Source: Clostridia bacterium (GTDB lineage Bacteria > Bacillota > Clostridia > Oscillospirales > Acutalibacteraceae). From it: DNA of 34,782 nucleotides. Both the position numbers and the translations under genes were made by a program. A model generated the notes under the pieces. It saw only the letters and a list, made by a program, of their open reading frames with translations, made no database searches and was not told the origin of the DNA. Shown here in pieces: positions 23,670 to 32,792 of this stretch. The DNA lies in assembly GCA_017380615.1 (NCBI GenBank), contig JAFODQ010000096.1, positions 1 to 34,782 on the forward strand, read 5' to 3'. Numbering within the stretch: position 1 is the stretch's first letter; each line of letters begins with the position of its first letter.

Positions 23670-24635
23670 ATGATAAAAGAAGCAATAGGCGTTGCTGCAA
23701 CTGTTGAAGAAGCAACAAAGCAGGCTATCGCAGCACTTAATGCTCCATTGGAAGCAAATGTTACCATTGATGTTATTTCAATGCAAAAGAAGAAATTCCT
23801 TGGTCTTTTTGGTGGCGCAGATGCAAAGGTAAGAGCATACTATGATGATGGCAAGGAAGAGCCAAAGAAGGATGCACCAAAATCAAAGCCGCAGCCAAAG
23901 ACAGAAAAGAAAAATAACGAGAAAAAGCCAAAGAAGGATGCTCCTAAGAAAGAAATTAAGAAGGAAGCACCAAAGAAGGAGGAGGCTCCTGCAATCGATT
24001 TATCAACAATCGAGGCAAAGGAAACCCCTGCAACAAACTACCTTAAGTCAATTCTTGAGGGTATGGGCTTCTCAGGCGTTTCAGTTACAGCAAAGGAAAC
24101 AGAAGAGGATATCTTCTTCGAAATCACTTGTGAAGAGGATTACGGTAACATTATAGGCAGACGTGGTGAGACTCTTGATGCACTTCAGTATCTCACAAGA
24201 CTTTTTGTTAATCGTTCTGAGGATAATAACAAGAGAGTAGCTCTCAATGTTGGTGATTACAGAAGCCGCAGAGAGGAAACACTTAAGGCACTTGCAAAGC
24301 GCCAGGCAGGCAAGGTGCTCAAGTATGGCAGAAGCACAGCGCTTGAACCAATGAATCCTTATGAAAGAAGAATCATTCACACAGCGATTCAAGGAATTGA
24401 AGGTGTTACATCTCACTCTGTTGGCGAAGGTGACAGAAGAAGGGTTGTAATCACTCCGGAAGGCGCAGAGAGAAAGGGTAACCGTTCTCGTAACGACAGA
24501 CGTGGCAGAGAAAAGAAAGCACCTTATGTGCCTCAGGTGTCTGCAGAGCCAAGAGAGAAGAAGGTTGATGTCAGCACCTCTCTTTACGGCAAAATCGAAC
24601 CAAAGAAAAAGGTTGAAGAACCATCAGCTGAATAA
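23670..24635 (+). CDS. jag: RNA-binding protein Jag/KhpB
   Basis: KhpB/Jag (321 residues) binds RNA and, with KhpA, tunes cell division and elongation. Jag-N covers residues 1-~50 (KKKFLGLFG ends it), followed by a Lys/Glu/Pro-rich linker (60-108), a KH domain (120-200; GNIIGRRGETLDALQYL at 159-175), and the R3H domain (about 205-268; RRIIHTAI, then SHSVGEGDRRRVVI). A basic tail of about 50 residues follows. It lies right after yidC, as in most Firmicutes. The linker is longer than in small Jag proteins. Confidence 0.94.
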   Translation: MIKEAIGVAATVEEATKQAIAALNAPLEANVTIDVISMQKKKFLGLFGGADAKVRAYYDDGKEEPKKDAPKSKPQPKTEKKNNEKKPKKDAPKKEIKKEAPKKEEAPAIDLSTIEAKETPATNYLKSILEGMGFSGVSVTAKETEEDIFFEITCEEDYGNIIGRRGETLDALQYLTRLFVNRSEDNNKRVALNVGDYRSRREETLKALAKRQAGKVLKYGRSTALEPMNPYERRIIHTAIQGIEGVTSHSVGEGDRRRVVITPEGAERKGNRSRNDRRGREKKAPYVPQVSAEPREKKVDVSTSLYGKIEPKKKVEEPSAE

Positions 24636-24640
24636 TATTG

Positions 24641-24669
24641 TTGACAAGACTTAAAATCAAGAGTATTAT
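24641..24669 (+). promoter_or_regulatory. Promoter of the thrS T-box transcript
   Basis: TTGACA (24641-24646), 17 bases, TATTAT (24664-24669), beginning 6 bases after the jag stop. Confidence 0.75.
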
Positions 24670-24689
24670 TCAATTATAAGATATTAACT

Positions 24690-24927
24690 CTGTGACGGAG
24701 ACAGTAAGAATATTAACCTTATTCAGAGAGTGTGCCGGTTGGTGAAAGGCACACAAGGCATATTCCCAAGACCACTCCCGAGTGCTTTGCGAAGCAGAAG
24801 ATAAGCAAGGTCGTATGGCTGCGTTAAAGCCTCTTGAGTGACAGCGCATTTCAGCGCTGTAATTTGGGTGGAACCGTGGAGTAAACTTCATCCCAAGTAC
24901 CCTTGTGGGTATTTGGGATGTTTTTTT
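24690..24927 (+). promoter_or_regulatory. T-box leader of thrS
   Basis: The leader senses uncharged tRNA-Thr. Stem I holds AGTA (24701-24704), a GGTGAAAGG apical part (24740-24748) and ACC (24771-24773) as the probable Thr specifier codon before ACTCCCGAGT. Stem III is ACAGCGC/GCGCTGT (24841-24847 / 24854-24860). The T-box is TGGAACCGTGG (24869-24879), predicting a U discriminator base on tRNA-Thr. The terminator is a 14-bp stem (24889-24902 / 24907-24920) with a T-tract. Confidence 0.9.
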
Positions 24928-24962
24928 ATTAAATAGTAAATAAACTGAAAGGATGATTATAT

Positions 24963-26903
24963 ATGATTAAAATCAAACTTCGTGATGATATCAAGGAATA
25001 TGAAAGTGGCGTAAGTGCTGCTGATGTTTGTAAGGATATCTCTATGGGGCTTTACAGAAATGTCTGTGCTTGTCTTATCAATGGCGTGGCTGCAGATATT
25101 CGCACACAGCTCAATGAAGATTGTGAGCTTGAGTTTGTAACATTTGACAGTGAAGATGGTAAGCATTCCTTCTGGCACACAGCATCACATATTCTTGCTC
25201 AGGCTGTTAAGCGCCTTTATCCCGAGGCAAAGCTTGCAATAGGTCCTGCTATTGACAATGGCTTCTATTATGATATTGACAGCCCAACTTCCTTTACACC
25301 TGAAATTCTTGAGAAGATTGAAGCTGAAATGAAAAAAATTGTTAAAGAGGACTTGCCTCTCGAAAAGTTCGAGGTTGAGCCTGCAGAGGCAATCAGACTC
25401 ATGCAGGAAAAGGGTGAAATTTATAAGGTTGAGCTCATTGAAGAGCATGCAGGCAAAAACGAGCCAATCAGCTTCTACAAGCAGGGCGAGTTCACTGATG
25501 TTTGTGCAGGTCCTCACATCCCATCAACAGGCAGAGTGAAGGCATTTAAGCTTACAGCCTGCACGGGTGCATATTGGAGAGGCGACCAGAATAACAAGAT
25601 GCTTCAGCGTATTTACGGTACTGCATTCCCTAAGGCAGCAGAGCTTGAAGAACACCTTGCAAGGGTTGAAGAGGCAAAGAAGCGTGACCACAACAAATTG
25701 GGCAGAGAGCTTGAAATCTTCACAACAGTTGATTCAATTGGTCAGGGTCTGCCAATTCTTCTTCCAAAGGGCACATTCATTGTTCAGACTCTTCAGAGAT
25801 TTGTTGAGGATGAGGAAGCAAGAAGAGGTTGGGTAAGAACAAAGACACCTCTTATGGCGAAGAGCGACCTTTACAAGATTTCAGGTCACTGGGATCACTA
25901 TAAGGATGGCATGTTTGTTTTAGGTGATGAAGAGAAGGATGATGAGGTGTTTGCTCTTCGTCCGATGACCTGCCCATTCCAGTATCAGGCATATCTCAAC
26001 AGAGCACGCTCATACCGTGATCTTCCAATGAGACTTGCTGAGACATCAACTCTTTTCAGAAATGAGTCTTCGGGTGAAATGCACGGTCTTATCCGAGTAA
26101 GACAGTTCACAATTTCAGAGGGTCACTTAATGTGTCTTCCTGAACAGCTTGCAGATGAGTTTAAGCGTTGTCTTGACCTTTGCATATTTATGCTTAAGAC
26201 ACTTGGTCTTTATGAGGATGTTTCATACCGATTCTCACAGTGGGATCCTGAAGATACAGAGAAATATATCGGCACAAAGGAACAGTGGGACGAGGCACAG
26301 GGCGTCATGAAGGAAATTCTTGATGATATCGGTCTTGAGTACAAGATTGGTGTGGGCGAGGCTGCATTCTATGGTCCTAAGCTTGACATTCAGATTAAGA
26401 ATGTTTACGGCAAAGAAGACACTCTCATCACAATTCAGATTGACCAGATGCTTGCTGAAAAGTTTGGTATGGAATATGTTGACCGTGACGGTACAAAGAA
26501 GAATCCATACATTATTCACAGAACATCAATTGGCTGCTATGAGAGAACACTTGCTCTGCTTATTGAAAAATACGCAGGCGCATTCCCACTCTGGCTGGCT
26601 CCTGAGCAGTTCAGAATTCTCCCAATTTCCGAAAGACACCACGATGCTTGCTTTGAGCTTAAAAATAAGCTTGAGGCAGAGGGCTTCCGTGTAACTGTGG
26701 ATGACAGAGCAGAGAAAACAGGCTATAAGATTCGTGAAGCACAGCTTCAGAAGATTCCGTATATGCTTGTTCTTGGTGATAAGGAAATCGAAAATGGTGA
26801 GGTTGCTGTCCGTTCAAGAAAAGCAGGCGATATGGGCACTATGAGTGTTGCAGATTTCGGCGCAATGGCTCACAAGGAAATTGATGATAAGGTTATCAAC
26901 TGA
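24963..26903 (+). CDS. thrS: Threonyl-tRNA synthetase
   Basis: ThrRS (646 residues) charges tRNA-Thr. The N-terminal TGS domain (~1-60) is followed by the editing domain with HTASHILAQAV at residues ~62-72 and GPHIPSTGRV, then the class II core: MTCPFQYQAY, LRDLPMRLAE-like sequence, HGLIRVRQFT, FYGPKLDIQ, and HRTSIGCYERTLALLIEKYAG for motif 3. The C-terminal anticodon-binding domain ends the protein. Full length. GAAAGGATG precedes the ATG. Expression is set by the T-box above. Confidence 0.97.
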   Translation: MIKIKLRDDIKEYESGVSAADVCKDISMGLYRNVCACLINGVAADIRTQLNEDCELEFVTFDSEDGKHSFWHTASHILAQAVKRLYPEAKLAIGPAIDNGFYYDIDSPTSFTPEILEKIEAEMKKIVKEDLPLEKFEVEPAEAIRLMQEKGEIYKVELIEEHAGKNEPISFYKQGEFTDVCAGPHIPSTGRVKAFKLTACTGAYWRGDQNNKMLQRIYGTAFPKAAELEEHLARVEEAKKRDHNKLGRELEIFTTVDSIGQGLPILLPKGTFIVQTLQRFVEDEEARRGWVRTKTPLMAKSDLYKISGHWDHYKDGMFVLGDEEKDDEVFALRPMTCPFQYQAYLNRARSYRDLPMRLAETSTLFRNESSGEMHGLIRVRQFTISEGHLMCLPEQLADEFKRCLDLCIFMLKTLGLYEDVSYRFSQWDPEDTEKYIGTKEQWDEAQGVMKEILDDIGLEYKIGVGEAAFYGPKLDIQIKNVYGKEDTLITIQIDQMLAEKFGMEYVDRDGTKKNPYIIHRTSIGCYERTLALLIEKYAGAFPLWLAPEQFRILPISERHHDACFELKNKLEAEGFRVTVDDRAEKTGYKIREAQLQKIPYMLVLGDKEIENGEVAVRSRKAGDMGTMSVADFGAMAHKEIDDKVIN

Positions 26904-26923
26904 TAGGTATTAAAAAACAAGAG

Positions 26924-26960
26924 AACAACCACATAAGAGAAATCTATGTGGTTGTTTTTG
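26924..26960 (+). terminator. Terminator of thrS
   Basis: A perfect 12-bp stem AACAACCACATA / TATGTGGTTGTT (26924-26935 / 26945-26956), 9-base loop, then TTTGTTG. Confidence 0.8.
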
Positions 26961-26989
26961 TTGATATTTGGATTTTATTGTGTTAATAT
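26961..26989 (+). promoter_or_regulatory. Promoter of the hypothetical membrane protein gene
   Basis: TTGATA (26961-26966), 17 bases, TAATAT (26984-26989). Confidence 0.5.
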
Positions 26990-27007
26990 GAGGAAGAGGT
27001 GGTTAAT

Positions 27008-27871
27008 ATGAAACCGGTTTTTGCAACTAATGTAACAGAAAACAAGAAAAATGATGTATCCAACGCAGAAGCATTTGTGTGTCAGCGTATTTCACAGATG
27101 AACAAGGAAAGCCTTGACAGGGTTTCGGAAGAAAATAACAAGGTTATCAAGAAGGCATCTCTTCCGTTGCCCTTGAGAATTATGCAGATTGCTTCAATGA
27201 TTGTGGGCTTTATCTGCTTCAGAGTTACTATGAATCTCACCCGTGACGGTATGAGCAGTGGTGAGCTTTTGCGTGAAGCTCCTGTGCTTTTTGTTGTTCT
27301 TGCTGCTTGTGTGGTGGTTTTCGGTGTGGTTACATTTTGGGGTAACGCTAAAAGTAAAAAGATAAGAAACAGCGAGGAAAGCGAAATTGCGGCAAGCAGG
27401 GCAGATGTTGTTTGCAGAAATATCTATGCAGAGCTTGGCGTGACAGAACAGACTCCTGAGGTAGATATTTTTGATTTCAAATATAAAGAAAAGAAAAATG
27501 ATATTTCTTTCGTTGCATATAATAAAATGTCTGCAGCAAATTTCATGAACTTCCCATATAAGTTTTATGTAAATGAAGGTAATCTTTATCTTGCGGATTT
27601 AGAGGTTAAATATTGCATCCCTCTCAACAAGGTTAAGGGAATAAAAACAGTTAAGAAGCAGGCAACAATCCCCATGTTTATGTGGAATAAGGATATTGCC
27701 TTCAACGAGGGCTATTACAAGCAGTTTAAGATAAGAGGCAATGATGGCAACATATTTATAAAGCCGTATCATATTCTCTGCTTTGAGCATAATGGTGAGG
27801 ATTGGGGACTATATTTCCCATGTTACGAGCTTCCTTTGTTTGAACAAATTACAGGCTTTAAGGCAGAATAA
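27008..27871 (+). CDS. Hypothetical two-span membrane protein
   Basis: I do not recognise this 287-residue protein. The first ~45 residues are polar. Two hydrophobic spans follow at about residues 52-72 and 87-110, with a short loop (TRDGMSSGELLREAP), and a basic NAKSKKIRNS after the second span suggests the soluble C-terminal half lies inside. That half (about 120-287) reads like a beta-rich domain, e.g. FYVNEGNLYLADLEVKYCIP and KVKGIKTVKK, loosely like bacterial PH or YcxB-like domains; this is weak inference. ATG 27008 is chosen because AGAGGTGG lies just before it; an in-frame GTG at 26999 is less likely. Confidence 0.7.
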   Translation: MKPVFATNVTENKKNDVSNAEAFVCQRISQMNKESLDRVSEENNKVIKKASLPLPLRIMQIASMIVGFICFRVTMNLTRDGMSSGELLREAPVLFVVLAACVVVFGVVTFWGNAKSKKIRNSEESEIAASRADVVCRNIYAELGVTEQTPEVDIFDFKYKEKKNDISFVAYNKMSAANFMNFPYKFYVNEGNLYLADLEVKYCIPLNKVKGIKTVKKQATIPMFMWNKDIAFNEGYYKQFKIRGNDGNIFIKPYHILCFEHNGEDWGLYFPCYELPLFEQITGFKAE

Positions 27872-27878
27872 GGAAAGG

Positions 27879-27908
27879 GTCGGAGATTTAAGCTCCGACT
27901 CTTTTATT
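27879..27908 (+). terminator. Rho-independent terminator
   Basis: GTCGGAG (27879-27885) and CTCCGAC (27893-27899), then TCTTTTATT. Confidence 0.82.
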
Positions 27909-27943
27909 GAGCCTGAAAGATTGATAAAGTTTTATATTGGTGA

Positions 27944-27972
27944 TTGCCAAGAAAATTTGTATATGATATGAT
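27944..27972 (+). promoter_or_regulatory. Promoter of the NifU-C-like/GH38 unit
   Basis: TTGCCA (27944-27949), 17 bases, TATGAT (27967-27972). Confidence 0.6.
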
Positions 27973-28007
27973 TTTATTGTATTTCAAAAGCTGAAAGAGG
28001 CGATGTT

Positions 28008-28241
28008 ATGAAAAACTATGTCGAAAACATTTTAGCACCTAAGCTTCAGGGGGATGGGGGTTGGGTTGAGTATGTTTCTCTTGAAAATAATGAGCTTACT
28101 CTTGTTTTCAGAGGGGAATGCTCGAAATGCCTCATTCTTAATCGTTGTGTCGATTGGATTGAAAGTGAAATCAAGAGAGATTTAAAGAAAGAAGTGAAGG
28201 TCGTTGCCATTCGCAAAAGACCTTATTTTCAGGATGTGTGA
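28008..28241 (+). CDS. NifU C-terminal-domain-like small protein
   Basis: This 77-residue protein resembles the C-terminal (Nfu) domain of NifU, a cytosolic Fe-S cluster scaffold or carrier. The conserved LQGDGGWVEYVS motif and CSKC (residues ~41-44) with a nearby third cysteine in LNRC are visible. Nfu domains normally read CxxC in GACSGCP; here GECSKCLIL lacks the proline. AGAGGCG precedes the ATG. It ends 9 bases before a GH38 mannosidase gene, an odd partner. An alternative is a degenerate Nfu relative with no cluster role. Confidence 0.75.
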   Translation: MKNYVENILAPKLQGDGGWVEYVSLENNELTLVFRGECSKCLILNRCVDWIESEIKRDLKKEVKVVAIRKRPYFQDV

Positions 28242-28250
28242 GGTGAGTTT

Positions 28251-31175
28251 ATGGCACATATAAAGGTTGTAAGGCGTTCAATGCGTCCAGAAGAGTGGAC
28301 GGATTTGCGTTTTGGTTGGCTCAAGCGCCACGTTTATAAAAACAAGTGGGAAATAGAAAATCTGGAAATCCGTGATGCTCGTCAGGTTAACGAAATGGAG
28401 TTTGAATATTATTCCGAGAACTATCGACCCCTGAAAAAGGGGGATATGTATTTCACACCCGACGGTACAGCGTTTATAAAAGCAGATGTAACAATTCCCG
28501 ATGAGTTGAAGGGGAAGGAGCTGTGGTTTTCTCTTAAAACTGCAGCAGAAATCTGCGTACAGGTAAATGGTAAATATGTCGGAGGTGTTGACCCTAACAG
28601 AGAAAGAATGCTCCTTTCTCCTTATATAAATGAAGATGATGTGCTTCATTTTGAAATGATGGGTTACAATCGTAGCAAGCCTGATGATGAAAGAAATCCC
28701 GAAAGCCTTTCTGTAAGAGGCTGTCGTCAGATATTTGAGGGTGCATATATTTGCACAATAAATAAGGATGTTCAGAGTCTTGTGTATGATTTTGAATTGC
28801 TTCTTGATATTGCAAAGAGTGAGCTTTTCAATGAAGATTACAGAGCCTTCCTTAACAAAGAGCTTAATAATGCAATGAATTTCATTGATTTTGATGCAGA
28901 GGAATTAACGGGAATAGCACAAGCAAAGCAATATATAGAGGATGTTATTTTTTCTAATGACACATATAAAGGTACGGGAAAGGTGGCCCTTGTTGCACAT
29001 TCCCATCTTGACATTGCATATTATTGGAGACGAATTCACGCTGTGCAAAAAAACCTTCGAACAGTTCTCATTCAGCTCAGGTTAATGGACAGATATCCTC
29101 ATTTCAGATATGCACATACACAGCCATATACATACGAAACTCTTGAGAAATATTATCCGGATGTGTTTGAAGAATTAAAGGAAAAGGTAGCAAATGGTCA
29201 GTTTGAGCCGGTTGGTGCCATGTATGTTGAGCCTGATTGCAATGTGCCTAACGCAGAAAGCCTTATAAGACAGTGCTTGTACGGTCAGAAAACCTATGAA
29301 AGAATGTTTGGCAAACGGGTTAGCAATGCCTGGCTGCCCGATGTTTTTGGCAATTCCTGGATTTTGCCGCAGATTCTTAAGAAAAGTGGTGTGGATTATT
29401 TTGTTTCAAATAAAATGTCCACGTGGAATGATACCAATCGTTTCCCTCACAATAATTTTATTTGGAGAGGTATAGATGGCACAGATGTTTATGCCTGTGT
29501 ACCACCTACACATTTTATCACCTGGAATATGCCAAGCCAGATTCAGGAAAACTGGGAAGCATATATCGATAAGGATTCAGGTGGTCAGACTCTTAATATG
29601 TTTGGCTATGGTGATGGTGGCTCCGGCTGCACAGAAGAGATGATTGAAATGATGAATCGCTTCGAAAAGCTTTCAATTATGCCTGAGTGCGAGCACACAA
29701 GTGGTGCCGAGTTCCTTGAAAAGAATCTTAAGAACAACAAAAATCTTCAGGTTTGGGATGGTGAGCTGTATCTTGAAATGCACCGTGGAACCTTTACCAC
29801 AAAGGATTACATCAAGAGAGCAAACAGGCAGCTTGAAGAAAAATTCAGAACTGCAGAAATGCTTTCTGTTATCCGTGGCGAGAATAATAATGAGGAAATC
29901 AGAGGGCTGTATAAAACGTTTCTTATAAACCAATTTCATGATATTCTTCCCGGTTCCCATATTCATCCTGTTTATCTTGACGCAATGAGGGATTATGGTG
30001 AAATAGAAGAGCAGCTTGATAAAATCATCGGCTGCTCCGGCAAGTATTTTAACACTCTTAATTTCCGGAGAGATGCTCTTTGCTTCGTTGAAAATAAAAA
30101 AGGAACATCCACTCGCTATGGCAAAAAAGGTAATTGGATTATACCTGATATGCCTGCACTTTCAACTGCTGCACTACGTAAGACAAGCTTCAATTCACAA
30201 TGGTTTGATTTTGATGGCAGTGTGTTGGAAACACCGTTTTATAAGGTAAGGCTGGAGTCTGATGGTGCCATAAGCTCACTTTATGACAAGCAGCTTCATA
30301 GAGAGTGGGTGGGTGGAGACTTTAATAAGCTCAAGCTCTATGTGGATTGCCCCGGAAACTATGATGCGTGGGATATACTTCCCAATTATCGTGAGAAGCA
30401 GGCAGAGCTTTCGGTAAAGACGCCAATCTTTTTGTGTGAATGTGATAGCGAGTGTGTTACACTGAACTCGGTTCTTTCAACTGAAAAATCAACCATTCAA
30501 CTTAATATCCGTTTCTTCAGAAGGTGCAGAGGCATTGAGGTTGAGTGCAATGTTGATTGGAATGAAAATCATAAGCTTCTCAAGGCAGAGTTTACCCCTG
30601 CTATCCTCACAAGAAAGGCAGTTTGTGATACTTCTGCAGGTTTTATTGAGAGGGAAACTCACCGTAACACAACCTGGCAGCAGGCTCGGTTTGAAACCTG
30701 TCACCATAAGTGGTGTGATATGAGTGAAACAGGTGGAGGTGTTGCCCTTATCAATGATGGTAAATATGGTATAGGCTTTCTTGAAAATAATATGAGTCTT
30801 TCACTTTTGCGTGCAACAGAAAGACCGGATGTGGTATCAGATATCGGTAAACACAGCTTCGCATATATGATTGTTCCTCATGAGGGTGACCATGTTGAGG
30901 CGGGTATAAACAGGCTTGCACTTCAATACAACACACCACTTGTTAAGGCTGATTGTGAGTGGGAAATGGAAACCTTCGAGCCACTGTATTTACAGGCTGT
31001 TAAACAAAGCGAGGATGGTAAAATGATTGTTATTCGTCTTTGTGAGCAGGACGGTAAACGTGGAGAAATCAAATTATCCCGTAAGGTAAGGCTTCTTAAT
31101 ATGCTTGAAGATATTGAGGGTGAAACAGACACAATCAAATATAAGCCTTTTGAAATTATCACAATAGGATTATAA
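28251..31175 (+). CDS. GH38 alpha-mannosidase
   Basis: The 974-residue enzyme hydrolyses alpha-mannosyl bonds; no signal peptide is visible, so it acts in the cytosol on imported sugars. The first ~240 residues are an accessory beta domain. The catalytic GH38 domain starts at VALVAHSHLDIAYYWRR (H252 and D254 are likely zinc ligands). D364 in WLPDVFGNS is the likely nucleophile, and H563 in NQFHDILPGSH a further zinc ligand. HRGTFTTKDYIKRANR and the C-terminal beta-sandwich (about 640-974) complete the family layout. GAGGTGAGTTT precedes the ATG. No sugar transporter is next to it. Confidence 0.93.
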   Translation: MAHIKVVRRSMRPEEWTDLRFGWLKRHVYKNKWEIENLEIRDARQVNEMEFEYYSENYRPLKKGDMYFTPDGTAFIKADVTIPDELKGKELWFSLKTAAEICVQVNGKYVGGVDPNRERMLLSPYINEDDVLHFEMMGYNRSKPDDERNPESLSVRGCRQIFEGAYICTINKDVQSLVYDFELLLDIAKSELFNEDYRAFLNKELNNAMNFIDFDAEELTGIAQAKQYIEDVIFSNDTYKGTGKVALVAHSHLDIAYYWRRIHAVQKNLRTVLIQLRLMDRYPHFRYAHTQPYTYETLEKYYPDVFEELKEKVANGQFEPVGAMYVEPDCNVPNAESLIRQCLYGQKTYERMFGKRVSNAWLPDVFGNSWILPQILKKSGVDYFVSNKMSTWNDTNRFPHNNFIWRGIDGTDVYACVPPTHFITWNMPSQIQENWEAYIDKDSGGQTLNMFGYGDGGSGCTEEMIEMMNRFEKLSIMPECEHTSGAEFLEKNLKNNKNLQVWDGELYLEMHRGTFTTKDYIKRANRQLEEKFRTAEMLSVIRGENNNEEIRGLYKTFLINQFHDILPGSHIHPVYLDAMRDYGEIEEQLDKIIGCSGKYFNTLNFRRDALCFVENKKGTSTRYGKKGNWIIPDMPALSTAALRKTSFNSQWFDFDGSVLETPFYKVRLESDGAISSLYDKQLHREWVGGDFNKLKLYVDCPGNYDAWDILPNYREKQAELSVKTPIFLCECDSECVTLNSVLSTEKSTIQLNIRFFRRCRGIEVECNVDWNENHKLLKAEFTPAILTRKAVCDTSAGFIERETHRNTTWQQARFETCHHKWCDMSETGGGVALINDGKYGIGFLENNMSLSLLRATERPDVVSDIGKHSFAYMIVPHEGDHVEAGINRLALQYNTPLVKADCEWEMETFEPLYLQAVKQSEDGKMIVIRLCEQDGKRGEIKLSRKVRLLNMLEDIEGETDTIKYKPFEIITIGL

Positions 31176-31186
31176 TCTTAAAAAAT

Positions 31187-31218
31187 AAAACGCTCGGAGA
31201 AAGCTCCGAGCGTTTTTT
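31187..31218. terminator. Bidirectional terminator, mannosidase and lysC
   Basis: A 13-bp perfect stem AAAACGCTCGGAG / CTCCGAGCGTTTT (31187-31199 / 31204-31216), loop AAAG, with flanking T and A runs between convergent genes. Confidence 0.93.
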
Positions 31219-31228
31219 CTTGATTAAA

Positions 31229-32542
31229 TTATTTCACAAACTCGTGGTAAATTGCGTTGAGAGCCTTTACATAGTCCTCTTCGTCAATACCAACAATAAT
31301 GTTAAGCTCACTTGAGCCCTGGTCAATCATTCGGATGTTGATGTCACCCTCAGCAATTGCCTTGAAGAGTCTGCTTGCAGTACCCTTTGAGCCTGCCATG
31401 CCTCTGCCAACAACGGCAATAAGAGCAATGCCACCGTTAACTGTTACATTGTCAGCCTTTGTTCTTCTCTGGATATCGTTTACGATTGCGTCCTTGTTCT
31501 TAAGGAAGTCAGCATCGTTAACAACAACTGACATTGTGTCAATGCCTGAAGGAAGGTGTTCAAAGCAAAGGTTGTGATTTTCAAGAACCTCAAGAACAGT
31601 TCTGCCGAAGCCAACCTCAGAATTCATCATATCCTTTTCAATGCAGATAACAGAGAAGCCCTTCTTACCTGCAACGCCGGTAATGATTGTGTCAACCTTG
31701 TTCGATTCAACAGAAGGAACAATCATTGTGCCGTTATCCTCAGGTGCATTTGTGTTACGGATGTTAATCGGAATACCCATTTCACGAACGGGGAAGATAG
31801 CATCCTCGTGCATAACTGTTGCACCCATATATGAAAGCTCACGAAGCTCTGCGTATGTGATTGTTTCAATAACCTTTGGGTTTTCAACGCATCTGGGGTC
31901 TGCCATGAGCATACCTGAAACATCGGTCCAGTTTTCATAGATATCAGCCTTGATTGCTCTTGCAACAATTGAGCCTGTGATATCACTGCCACCACGGGAG
32001 AATGTCTTTATTGTGCCATTTGGCATAACACCATAGAAGCCGGGGATAACAGCGTGCTCGTGCTTTGCGAGAATTGCTGTAAGCTCCTCGTTTGTTTTCT
32101 CTTCGTCAAGAGTACCGTTTTCCTTGAAGAAGATACCGTCTTCAGCGTCGATGAAATCGTAACCAAGGAAGCCGGCAAGCACCATTGAGTTAAGGTATTC
32201 ACCACGGGATGCAATGTAGTCACGGCCGGCGTGGTGCACAATTGCATTTTTTATTCTGTCAAACTCAGGCTGGAGCCAGAGGTGAATTCCAAGCTCCTTT
32301 ATGATTTCGTTGTAACGGTTTTCAATGAGCTTGAAGGCATCGTCGATTGGCTGATTTGCCTTAACGAGCTTGTAGCAATCGTAAAGCATATCGGTAACCT
32401 TGATATCCTCGCTGAATCTTTTTCCCGGAGCAGATGCAACAACATATCTGCGCTCAGGCTCTGCTTTAACTATTGCGGCAACCTTTCTGAACTGCTCTGC
32501 GTCTGCAAGAGAGCTTCCGCCGAATTTAAGAACTTTTACCAT
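31229..32542 (-). CDS. lysC: Aspartate kinase
   Basis: Aspartokinase (437 residues) phosphorylates aspartate, the first step to lysine, DAP, threonine and methionine. KVLKFGGSSLADAEQFRKV is the N-terminal signature. FSRGGSDITGSIVARA and YENWTDVSGMLMADPR are in the kinase domain, then ADPRCVENPKVIE and MGATVMHEDAI; two ACT regulatory repeats (about 310-437; AVVGRGMAGSKGTASRLF, INIRMIDQGSSELNI) should bind the feedback amino acid. Start at 32542 with AGGAG 10 bases upstream is preferred; the track to 32650 would read through the promoter. Which amino acid inhibits it is not known. Monocistronic. Confidence 0.95.
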   Translation of the reverse strand: MVKVLKFGGSSLADAEQFRKVAAIVKAEPERRYVVASAPGKRFSEDIKVTDMLYDCYKLVKANQPIDDAFKLIENRYNEIIKELGIHLWLQPEFDRIKNAIVHHAGRDYIASRGEYLNSMVLAGFLGYDFIDAEDGIFFKENGTLDEEKTNEELTAILAKHEHAVIPGFYGVMPNGTIKTFSRGGSDITGSIVARAIKADIYENWTDVSGMLMADPRCVENPKVIETITYAELRELSYMGATVMHEDAIFPVREMGIPINIRNTNAPEDNGTMIVPSVESNKVDTIITGVAGKKGFSVICIEKDMMNSEVGFGRTVLEVLENHNLCFEHLPSGIDTMSVVVNDADFLKNKDAIVNDIQRRTKADNVTVNGGIALIAVVGRGMAGSKGTASRLFKAIAEGDINIRMIDQGSSELNIIVGIDEEDYVKALNAIYHEFVK

Positions 32543-32598
32543 AATATTCATTCTCCTAATTAATTTAATGGGGAAATGGATTACTTTAATTCCAATAT

Positions 32599-32627
32599 AT
32601 ATTATCAAAAGCATTGTCAATTGGCAA
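32599..32627 (-). promoter_or_regulatory. Promoter of lysC
   Basis: Minus strand TTGCCA (32627-32622), 17 bases, TAATAT (32604-32599). No lysine riboswitch is visible in the short (~50 base) leader. Confidence 0.5.
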
Positions 32628-32730
32628 CAAAAAATATATGGAAAAATCAAAGTTCTATCTATTATATAGTTTTTACAAAAATAAAAGCTCTAACTTGTGC
32701 AAAAAAACGATTAAAATATTGTTATTTACC

Positions 32731-32759
32731 TTGACAACGTTTTGTTGAAATGATAAATT
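32731..32759 (+). promoter_or_regulatory. Promoter of the GNAT-Gfo/Idh gene
   Basis: TTGACA (32731-32736), 17 bases, TAAATT (32754-32759). Confidence 0.55.
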
Positions 32760-32792
32760 AATCTATATAAATTCTATCAAAAGGGGATATTT

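Noticed and set aside
24636..24962. Empty intergenic gap before thrS
   Set aside because: It is fully explained by a promoter and T-box leader.
32543..32792. Lysine riboswitch before lysC
   Set aside because: The likely transcript leader is only ~50 bases and has no recognisable L-box elements.
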